A stretch of DNA of 10,403 bases from an uncultured Bacteroidota bacterium (GTDB lineage: Bacteria; Bacteroidota; Bacteroidia; Chitinophagales; Chitinophagaceae): NCBI GenBank assembly GCA_946479055.1, contig CAMLEX010000112.1:1-10403 (forward strand), written 5' to 3'. This document shows, piece after piece, positions 1 to 5,867 of this stretch; positions within the stretch are counted from its first letter, which is position 1, and each line of letters opens with the position of its first letter. The translations under genes and the position numbers were made by a program. Below the pieces are notes generated by a model. The model was not told where the DNA came from and searched no databases. It saw only the letters and a program-made list of their open reading frames with translations.

Positions 1-117
1 TATTGAAAAAATTGTGGCCTTTGCACAGGAATAGCGGCCATCCTTTTGAAGGAGGGGTTGGATCTTAGGGTAGAAAGTGCGTAAAAGTAGAAATTAATTT
101 CAGTAAAGCAAATACCC
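1..117. other. Left-edge segment without a confident gene
   Basis: No complete gene is visible. On the plus strand the frame starting at base 2 is open from the window edge and stops at TAG 32-34, giving the last ten residues IEKIVAFAQE; this could be the C-terminus of a gene entering from the left. On the minus strand two other frames are also open to the edge, one from an ATG at 41, so the short open stretch is not decisive. A small hairpin (TCCTT 41-45, loop TTG, AAGGA 49-53) lies just after the plus-strand stop. It has no following T-run, so it is not a convincing terminator. The segment also holds the 3' flank of the minus-strand DinB-like gene, and no terminator for that gene is seen. 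Confidence 0.3.
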
Positions 118-642
118 TTAGTGTTTTTTCATATTTGCATTGAAGGCGGCTGACTGACCTTTTGGAATCGACAGGCTCTGCCATTCGGAGCCTTTAATGA
201 TCTTACCCAGCATAACTATCTGACCCACATGATAGGAATAATGAGTGAGCTGACGGTGAATAGCGTCAATAACGGCAAGCGGTTTTGTGCGGATATAAAT
301 TGTTTTTTCCAGGTCGGCAGCAGTTAAGGATTCCAAAGCCTGAAATAGGGTTTGCCAACCTTCTTCCCATAGTTGCAAAATTTTCCCCTTGGTGTATTGA
401 TGGGTTTCAAATTCGTCATCCCGCTTCCGCCATTCTTTTTCTCCGTCTTCTGTTAAAAAATTCGTCCAGCGGCTCAGCATATTGCCATGCAGGTGTGTAA
501 TATTGATGGCAATACTATTGGTAATCTCATTGGGTTGATAATGAAAATCAGCATCATTTATTTGCGCAAAAGTTTTTTCCGCCAATAGTTTGTAATCATG
601 AAACTGCTGAATGGCGCTTTTCAAAAAAATAGTTTCATTCAT
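118..642 (-). CDS. DinB-like / DUF1572 family protein
   Basis: This encodes a 174-aa cytoplasmic protein without signal peptide or membrane span. It resembles the DUF1572 branch of the DinB/YfiT-like four-helix bundles, which usually bind a divalent metal through three histidines. Candidate ligands are H52 in HLHGNMLSRW (50-59) and the pair H134 and H138 in THYSYHVGQIV. The segment after H52 (SRW, then TEDGEKEWRKRDDEF, 64-78) and the late SIPKGQSAAFN (158-168) match the pattern I associate with DUF1572. The length is normal for the family. The biochemical role of DUF1572 is not established; relatives in the DinB clan include thiol S-transferases such as bacillithiol transferases, but no substrate can be read here. 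The gene lies 80 bp downstream of the transferase on the same strand and may be co-transcribed with it. The start is the ATG at 642. Family assignment is fairly sure; function is unknown. Confidence 0.88.
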   Translation of the reverse strand: MNETIFLKSAIQQFHDYKLLAEKTFAQINDADFHYQPNEITNSIAINITHLHGNMLSRWTNFLTEDGEKEWRKRDDEFETHQYTKGKILQLWEEGWQTLFQALESLTAADLEKTIYIRTKPLAVIDAIHRQLTHYSYHVGQIVMLGKIIKGSEWQSLSIPKGQSAAFNANMKKH

Positions 643-684
643 GATTTAGATTTTTGATTTCTGTAAAATTGTTTAAGTGTAAAA

Positions 685-719
685 GACTTCGTACTTCTGA
701 CTTCTTGCCTCGTACTTCG
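685..719. repeat. Five-unit 7-bp tandem repeat between ggt and the DinB-like gene
   Basis: Five successive 7-bp units fill this stretch without gaps. Read on the plus strand they are GACTTCG, TACTTCT, GACTTCT, TGCCTCG and TACTTCG; on the minus strand, the sense of both flanking genes, the consensus is [CA]GAAGT[AC]. Four units differ from one another at only one or two positions and the fourth unit is more degenerate. The array ends three bases from the stop codon of the transferase gene (723-725), so it lies in the 3' flank of that gene and in the leader of the DinB-like gene if the two are co-transcribed. It has no dyad symmetry that would make it a terminator. Confidence 0.8.
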
Positions 720-722
720 GAT

Positions 723-2441
723 TTACCATCCCCGTGCATCGTCATCTCCCCGGTTATCTGCTACCGCTTCCAGTTTTCCATCAGGCATAACTTTTATTAC
801 TTCTGTTCTGCCTATGTTGCCACGTTCAGTCAAATAATATCCTGTTTTTTGTAAACTATCAAAAGTGTTTTTTGGGAAACCTTTTTCTATATATACACTG
901 TCAGGCAACCATTGATGATGAAACTTTGGTTTGTAGACCGCATCTTCCGTATTCATTCCGAACTCGATAATATTGACCAATGTTTGAAAAACCGAAGTGG
1001 GGATGGTTGTACCACCGGGAGTGCCCACAACTAAAAAAGGTTTATTGTCTTTTAATACAATAGTAGGGCTCATGGAACTCAGCATCCTTTTTCCTGGCTT
1101 GATAGCGTTAGCTTCTCCACCCACAGCACCGTACATATTGGGTACACCGGGTTTGGTGCTGAAATCATCCATTTCATTATTAATAAAAAAACCGGTTCCG
1201 CCAATAACCGTTCGGCTTCCATAAGAACCATTTAGCGTAGTGGTTACAGCTACTGCATTACCATCTTTATCTATTACACTCAGATGAGTGGTTTCTTCAC
1301 TTTCCCCAGTTTGTAAAGAGCCGGGTTTGATAACTCTACTGGGTGTTGCTTTTGCCGGATCATAATTTTTCATTCTTTCCTGCAGGTACACATCATTGGT
1401 TAGCATACTGACAGGCACTTTATAAAAATCAGCATCGCCCATATATTCGGCACGGTCAGCATAAGCCCTGCGTTCTACCTCCACCATTAACTGAACAGCC
1501 TGTGGTGACAGGAAACCCATGCTGCTGATATTTTTATTCTCAATCATCTTCATCATCTGGTGCACTAACACGCCTCCACTGCTTGGCATGGGCATACCAA
1601 TTACTTTATAATTTTTATAATTAAAAACATGCGGCTCTCTTGCTTTAGCCCTATAATTTTTAAGATCATCATAAGAAATAATGCCATTTCCTCTTTTCAT
1701 TTCGTCAACAATCAGTTTGGCAGTCTCACCTTCATAGAAACCCGCAGCTCCTTTATCTTTTATTCTCTTCAATGTATTGGCCAGGTCGGTTTGAATTAAT
1801 GTATCACCTTCTTCCCAGGGAATTGTTTTTGTAAACACGGGCATTACGGTATTGTATTTTTTCAAGTCGTCCTGCAATTCATTTAATGAATTAGCTTCTC
1901 TTTTACTAATAATAAAACCTTTTTCTGCCAGGTCTATAGCGGGTTGAATGAGTTTATCAAAGGAAAGCTTTGCATATTTTGCCGAAGCAAATAATCCGGC
2001 TACTGTTCCGGGCACGCCACCACCTAAATGACCATTCTGGCTTTTATCTGTTCTTGCTTCCCCTGTTGAGTCAAGGTACATATCACGGTGAGCTTTGCCA
2101 GGCGCCATTTCGCGGTAATCAATAGAAATTTCTTTGCCATCGGTTAACCTGGCCACCATGAAACCACCGCCACCCAGGTTACCTGCACTAGGATACACAA
2201 CTGCTAATGCCAGCTGTGTAGCAATAGCGGCATCAACAGCATTGCCACCCATTTTTAATATTTCAACACCTGTATTGCTTGCAAGCGGATGTGCAGAAAC
2301 GACTGCTCCGTTCACCGCAATGATTTTTTTCTGAATGGAATAATTATAGGGGTCAAGGACCGACGATGCATTTTTGCTGGTGGTTTTGCAGGCAACAAAT
2401 AACAGCACTAAGAGAATATGCCACGAAAGATATTTTTTCAT
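723..2441 (-). CDS. ggt: Gamma-glutamyltransferase (gamma-glutamyltranspeptidase), lipoprotein form
   Basis: This N-terminal-nucleophile hydrolase cleaves or transfers the gamma-glutamyl group of glutathione and related compounds outside the cytoplasm. The 572-aa precursor is expected to cut itself before T384 (EETTHLSVI), giving a large subunit of about 18-383 and a small subunit of 384-572. Family residues are present: R110 in DYREMAP for the substrate carboxylate, N404 in TTTLN, NNEMDDF (421-427) and SS (455-456) in the gamma-glutamyl pocket, and GTPGG (473-477). A lid-loop-like stretch follows NNEMDDF (PGVPNMYGAVGGEAN). The N-terminus is MKK, a hydrophobic stretch, then LFVAC with C18 as the likely lipidated cysteine. 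The following KTTSKN lacks the acidic pattern of Bacteroidota surface-export signals, so a periplasm-facing membrane anchor is inferred. The ATG at 2441 is chosen over an in-frame TTG three codons upstream because it gives a standard signal peptide. It is divergent from the receptor gene. Confidence 0.96.
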   Translation of the reverse strand: MKKYLSWHILLVLLFVACKTTSKNASSVLDPYNYSIQKKIIAVNGAVVSAHPLASNTGVEILKMGGNAVDAAIATQLALAVVYPSAGNLGGGGFMVARLTDGKEISIDYREMAPGKAHRDMYLDSTGEARTDKSQNGHLGGGVPGTVAGLFASAKYAKLSFDKLIQPAIDLAEKGFIISKREANSLNELQDDLKKYNTVMPVFTKTIPWEEGDTLIQTDLANTLKRIKDKGAAGFYEGETAKLIVDEMKRGNGIISYDDLKNYRAKAREPHVFNYKNYKVIGMPMPSSGGVLVHQMMKMIENKNISSMGFLSPQAVQLMVEVERRAYADRAEYMGDADFYKVPVSMLTNDVYLQERMKNYDPAKATPSRVIKPGSLQTGESEETTHLSVIDKDGNAVAVTTTLNGSYGSRTVIGGTGFFINNEMDDFSTKPGVPNMYGAVGGEANAIKPGKRMLSSMSPTIVLKDNKPFLVVGTPGGTTIPTSVFQTLVNIIEFGMNTEDAVYKPKFHHQWLPDSVYIEKGFPKNTFDSLQKTGYYLTERGNIGRTEVIKVMPDGKLEAVADNRGDDDARGW

Positions 2442-2535
2442 AAAGAACAAATAAAATGAAAGTTAACCAAAATCTAAACCAGCATAAGGTTTTTATACCC
2501 CGGCAAGCGTATTAAAATCTGAGTAGTATAACACA

Positions 2536-2640
2536 CGGATTGCACAGATTGAACGGATTTTCACAGATTTTTTTAGTCTGATAAGATAACAGAGCATTAT
2601 TATTGAATATCAATCATAGCTTGACAGATTTCCACAGATT
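2536..2640. repeat. CRGATT short-period repeats in two clusters
   Basis: The hexamer C[AG]GATT occurs at 2536, 2545, 2554 and 2564 (steps of 9, 9 and 10 bp) and again at 2625 and 2635 (step 10). Most copies are preceded by CA, GA or AA, so the unit is close to CACAGATT plus one or two variable bases. Isolated CAGATT copies also occur at 2748 and 2856. The spacing is about one helical turn, which puts the copies on nearly the same face of the DNA. Repeats of this general look are, to my recollection, scattered between genes of Bacteroidota; that is a recollection and not tested here. Confidence 0.7.
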
Positions 2641-2643
2641 TAT

Positions 2644-2656
2644 TCTGCGAAGCAGA
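2644..2656. repeat. Small perfect hairpin TCTGC-GAA-GCAGA
   Basis: A 5-bp perfect inverted repeat (TCTGC 2644-2648 and GCAGA 2652-2656) with a three-base GAA loop sits directly after the last CAGATT unit of the second cluster. There is no T-run on either side, so it is not a terminator. It appears to be the first of several stems in one composite palindromic element. Confidence 0.6.
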
Positions 2657-2663
2657 GGAATCC

Positions 2664-2732
2664 GTACTGCTTGTCGAAGTATCATCCGTTCGACAAGTAT
2701 CATCTCCCGCCAAGTCGGGACAAGCTGCGTAC
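2664..2732. repeat. Composite palindrome with alternative stems
   Basis: Three overlapping dyads are seen. First, CTTGTCGAA (2670-2678) pairs perfectly with TTCGACAAG (2689-2697) around a 10-base loop. Second, TCCCG (2705-2709) pairs with CGGGA (2716-2720). Third, an outer stem can form from GTAC (2664-2667) plus GCTTGTC (2669-2675) with GACAAGC (2719-2725) plus GTAC (2729-2732), which competes with the first two. A direct repeat AAGTATCATC occurs at 2677 and 2695, 18 bp apart, and could record a local duplication. No T-run follows. A REP-like or small non-autonomous mobile element is possible, as is a regulatory structure in the divergent region. Confidence 0.6.
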
Positions 2733-2897
2733 CATTTTTCATTCAAACAGATTTTAAGGGCATTTTAATGCGTCTGCCCTGTTTTATACTGTTATGATTT
2801 TTAATCGTTAAATTTATACAGGTTACTGCTCATTCCGCTAACGCCGCTTCCATCTCAGATTAGGTTTTAATTTATCTAACATAAAAACAAAACTGCT

Positions 2898-5744
2898 ATG
2901 ATGGGAAATCATTTTAATTTACAAAGGACAAGTTTGCTGTTTGTCTTCTTTTTTAGCGCAATCATTGCTTCAGGACAAACTACTACTGTAAAAGGTACCA
3001 TAAAAGACGCCAATGGCCAGGTGCTGCAGGGGGCATCCATTCAGTTGCAAGGATCCAAAACCGGAACCATTGCAGATGATAATGGGAATTTTTCACTGAA
3101 TGTTACTCCCGGCAACTATACGCTGATCGTCTCTTTTGCAGGTTATGTAACTGAGCGAACTGAAATATCAGTCAATACAACCGGGACGGCTGATCTCAAT
3201 ATAATGTTGAAAAATGCAGCCGATCTTAGCAATATAACAGTAGTAGGCTCAAGAAATTTATCCCGCACAAGGGTAGAAACGCCTGTCCCGGTAGATGTTA
3301 TTCCAATATCTCAAGTAATAAATGATATTGGCCAGGTAGATCTCAACCAGATATTAAATTTTATCGCTCCTTCTTTTCAATCCGCCCGTCAAACTATTGC
3401 TGATGGAACAGACCATGTGGATCCGGCACAATTAAGAGGTTTAGGCACTGACCAGGTATTGGTACTGATAAATGGTAAGCGCCGTCATCAATCTGCACTG
3501 GTAAATGTAAACGGTACGGTAAATCGCGGAGCAGTAGGTACTGACATGAGCGCCATTCCTGCAACAGCAATTGAAAGAATTGAAATACTCCGTGATGGCG
3601 CTGCTGCTCAATATGGATCGGATGCCATTGCAGGAGTCATTAATATTGTTTTGAAAAAGAGAACAGGCTTGCTCGAAGCCGGTGTCAGCTATGGTAAGTA
3701 TATAACCAGTTATGATAAAAACTACGCACTGTTTAAGCTTACTAATAAAACAGATGATCCTTCGGTAAAAGCCAGAGACGGCGGAAATTTCCAGGCTTCT
3801 GTTGGGTATGGTTTCGATATTGGAAAAGGATATTTAAGTATTACCGGCGAATATATCAGGAGGGAAGCTACCAACAGAACAGGAACATACACCGGTGCTG
3901 TATATCCCAATGTAAATGGAGTGAACAGGGATGATTCTTTTATGCTTGCAAGAGGCCAGACAAGAAATTTCTTTGATATGCATATCGGTAACTCCGAAAT
4001 GAACGGCGGATCCGTATTTTACAATTTTGGATATCCGGTAAGTGATAAAACTGAATTCTATCTGTTCGGCGGTTATAGCAAAAAAAGTGGTACAGCTGCT
4101 GGATTTTACCGATACCCGAGCGGTTTTCCAACCAATGCAAAAATTTATGAACCCAATGTCTTAGCTATTTATCCCAGTGGCTTTTTGCCGCAAATTAATT
4201 CTGACCTCACCGATTTTTCAACATCAGTTGGGGTGCGTACAAAATTTAATCAATGGAATTTTGATGTCAGCAATACGTTCGGGATGAATAAATTTGATTT
4301 TACCATTGATAATTCCGTTAACTATACTCAATTCTTTATACCTGGTAATAAGCAAACAGAGTTTGATGCCGGTGGTTTAAAGTTTTGGCAAAATACAGTG
4401 AATGCAGATATTTCCAGGAAATACGATGTGCTGCAAGGGTTAAATATAGCCGCTGGAGCTGAATACCGGGTTGATGCTTTTGGAATAAACAGCGGTGAAG
4501 AGGCTTCTTATAAAAATTATGATACCGCATCAAAAGCTTCTGCAGGCGCACAAGTGTTTGCAGGCTTTGTAAACTCTATCGGTGACACTAAAACAAGAAA
4601 TGCAAAAGCTTTGTATATAGATTTAGAACTGGATATTACAAAGAAATTTCTTGTAACGGGCGCCTTGCGTTTTGAGGATTACAGTGATTTTGGATCTACA
4701 CTAAATTATAAATTTGCCAGCCGCTATAAATTCAGCGATCAGTTTAATATACGGGCTTCAACAAGTTCAGGTTTCCGGGCGCCTTCCATGCAACAGCGTT
4801 TTTATGCTAAAACAAATACCTTGTTTGTTTCAAATGGTACCACCCTGGTTCCGGTAGAAGCCGGAACATTTACTAATGAAAGTAAAGCCGCCCAAATATT
4901 AGGTATTCCTAAATTGAAAGAAGAAACCAGTCATAACTATTCAGTTGGTTTAACCGCTAAACCGTTCAAAGGATTTGAAATAACTGTTGATGCCTACCAG
5001 ATTGATATTGATGACCGCATTGTATTGACAAATAATTTTACAGGGGGTACTAATCCTCAGTTACAGCAGCAATTAACTGCTGCAGGAGCAAACACAGCCA
5101 ACTTTTTTACTAATACTATAGATACCCGTGCACGCGGACTGGAAACGGTGTTGTCTTATAATAAAAGGTTTGCAGGCAAGCATTCCCTTCTTACTACATT
5201 GGCCATGACATTTATTGATAATGAAGTTAAAAAAGGAGCAGATGGTAAACCAATTATTCATGCCTCTGATATTTTAGTGAGTAGCGGGCAGTTGGGAAAC
5301 TATTTTAACCGGGAAGATCAAAGCCGTATTGAAGTGGCAAATCCCAAAAACAAAATCACCCTAAGCTTTAATTATAAATACAGCAAGTTCGGGGCTATGC
5401 TGCGGTTTGTAAGGTTTGGAAAGGTTCAATACCTCGATCCTTCTATAAATCCGGCAAATCCTGCTGCCTTCCCTGTAAACGCATTTACCGGTCAGGCCGA
5501 AACACTTGACCAGGAATTCGATGCAAAAATAGTAACCGATCTTTCGTTGTCATATCAGATCACGACTAATGTAGGGTTTACCATAGGTGCTAACAATTTG
5601 TTTGATGAATACCAGGATATGCATACGCATAGTGGTAATATGAGTTTGGGCCGTTTTGTATACAGCCGCCGTGTACAACAAATGGGTTTTAATGGAGCGT
5701 ACTATTTTGCCCGGCTGAAGCTTAGCCTTGATACAAAGAAATAA
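2898..5744 (+). CDS. TonB-dependent outer-membrane receptor with N-terminal regulatory-like domain
   Basis: This 948-aa protein is an outer-membrane channel driven by TonB-ExbBD for uptake of a ligand too large or scarce for porins. Order: signal peptide 1-26 (cut likely after ASG before Q27); a carboxypeptidase-regulatory-like beta domain about 29-104 (VKGTIKDANGQVLQGASI, DDNGNFSL, AGY); a TonB-box-like ITVVGSR (113-119); the plug about 125-252 with LRGLGTDQVLVLINGKRR, IERIEILRDGAAAQYG and SDAIAGVINIVLK; then a beta-barrel to the end, closing with the NNLFDEY and GRFVYSRRVQQMGFNG strands. It is of the siderophore/CirA-like type (COG1629) rather than SusC, and no SusD gene follows, so glycan import is less likely. 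The ligand is unknown. There are two tandem ATGs (2898 and 2901); the first is used. A terminator lies 17 bp past the stop, so it is probably transcribed alone. Confidence 0.95.
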   Translation: MMGNHFNLQRTSLLFVFFFSAIIASGQTTTVKGTIKDANGQVLQGASIQLQGSKTGTIADDNGNFSLNVTPGNYTLIVSFAGYVTERTEISVNTTGTADLNIMLKNAADLSNITVVGSRNLSRTRVETPVPVDVIPISQVINDIGQVDLNQILNFIAPSFQSARQTIADGTDHVDPAQLRGLGTDQVLVLINGKRRHQSALVNVNGTVNRGAVGTDMSAIPATAIERIEILRDGAAAQYGSDAIAGVINIVLKKRTGLLEAGVSYGKYITSYDKNYALFKLTNKTDDPSVKARDGGNFQASVGYGFDIGKGYLSITGEYIRREATNRTGTYTGAVYPNVNGVNRDDSFMLARGQTRNFFDMHIGNSEMNGGSVFYNFGYPVSDKTEFYLFGGYSKKSGTAAGFYRYPSGFPTNAKIYEPNVLAIYPSGFLPQINSDLTDFSTSVGVRTKFNQWNFDVSNTFGMNKFDFTIDNSVNYTQFFIPGNKQTEFDAGGLKFWQNTVNADISRKYDVLQGLNIAAGAEYRVDAFGINSGEEASYKNYDTASKASAGAQVFAGFVNSIGDTKTRNAKALYIDLELDITKKFLVTGALRFEDYSDFGSTLNYKFASRYKFSDQFNIRASTSSGFRAPSMQQRFYAKTNTLFVSNGTTLVPVEAGTFTNESKAAQILGIPKLKEETSHNYSVGLTAKPFKGFEITVDAYQIDIDDRIVLTNNFTGGTNPQLQQQLTAAGANTANFFTNTIDTRARGLETVLSYNKRFAGKHSLLTTLAMTFIDNEVKKGADGKPIIHASDILVSSGQLGNYFNREDQSRIEVANPKNKITLSFNYKYSKFGAMLRFVRFGKVQYLDPSINPANPAAFPVNAFTGQAETLDQEFDAKIVTDLSLSYQITTNVGFTIGANNLFDEYQDMHTHSGNMSLGRFVYSRRVQQMGFNGAYYFARLKLSLDTKK

Positions 5745-5760
5745 GTGTTACAGTTTTCCT

Positions 5761-5794
5761 AAAACTATCGCAGAAACATGCGATAGTTTTTTTT
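5761..5794 (+). terminator. Intrinsic terminator after the TonB-dependent receptor
   Basis: A perfect 12-bp inverted repeat (AAAACTATCGCA at 5761-5772, loop GAAACA, TGCGATAGTTTT at 5779-5790) is followed directly by more T, making an eight-base T-run (5787-5794). It starts 17 bp after the receptor stop codon and precedes the PIG-L gene by about 70 bp, so it separates the two transcripts. The stem's A-rich 5' arm could also let it act in the reverse direction, but no minus-strand gene nearby needs it. Confidence 0.93.
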
Positions 5795-5867
5795 ATGCCC
5801 TGACTTTACACAAGTGGAGTAGGGTACTTTAGCAACATGCTTTATATTCGCCGAATAATTTGCTTTG

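Larger units (their letters stand above)
2442..2897. other. Divergent intergenic region with repeats and hairpins
   Basis: This is 456 bp between the start codons of the minus-strand transferase and the plus-strand receptor, so it should carry promoters for both. No clear match to the Bacteroidota TTTG / TAnnTTTG promoter pair was found for either direction; the closest is TAGGTTTT at 2861-2868 without a matching upstream box. The central part (about 2536-2732) is made of short periodic CRGATT units followed by hairpins, listed separately. The plus-strand open frame through it (2603-2797) has a composition explained by the repeats and is not called as a gene. The last 40 bp before the receptor start are A/T-rich, as is usual for Bacteroidota translation starts. 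Confidence 0.75.

Noticed and set aside
2..34. Possible C-terminal end of a plus-strand gene (IEKIVAFAQE, stop at 32-34)
   Set aside because: Only ten codons are visible and two minus-strand frames are equally open to the edge, so no gene can be claimed; mentioned in the left-edge entry.
90..101. 12-bp perfect palindrome GAAATTAATTTC downstream of the DinB-like gene
   Set aside because: It has no loop and no T-run, and A/T palindromes of this size occur by chance in AT-rich DNA; not a terminator and no operator evidence.
2536..2640. CRISPR-like array
   Set aside because: Units are about 10 bp without spacers of normal length and there are no cas genes.
2603..2797. Plus-strand 64-codon frame in the divergent region
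   Set aside because: It begins at TTG, runs through the CRGATT repeats and hairpins, and its amino-acid composition is explained by them.
2861..2868. TAGGTTTT as a -7 box for the receptor
   Set aside because: It has one mismatch to TAnnTTTG and no TTTG at the expected distance upstream.
2898..5744. SusC of a polysaccharide utilisation locus
   Set aside because: No SusD-like lipoprotein or glycoside hydrolase follows, a terminator comes directly after the gene, and the plug motifs fit siderophore-type receptors better.
5805..5832. Possible Bacteroidota promoter for the deacetylase unit (TTTA, 16 bp, TACTTTAG)
   Set aside because: Each box differs from TTTG / TAnnTTTG and the spacing is short; the position is right (about 36 bp before the ATG) but the match is too weak to annotate.
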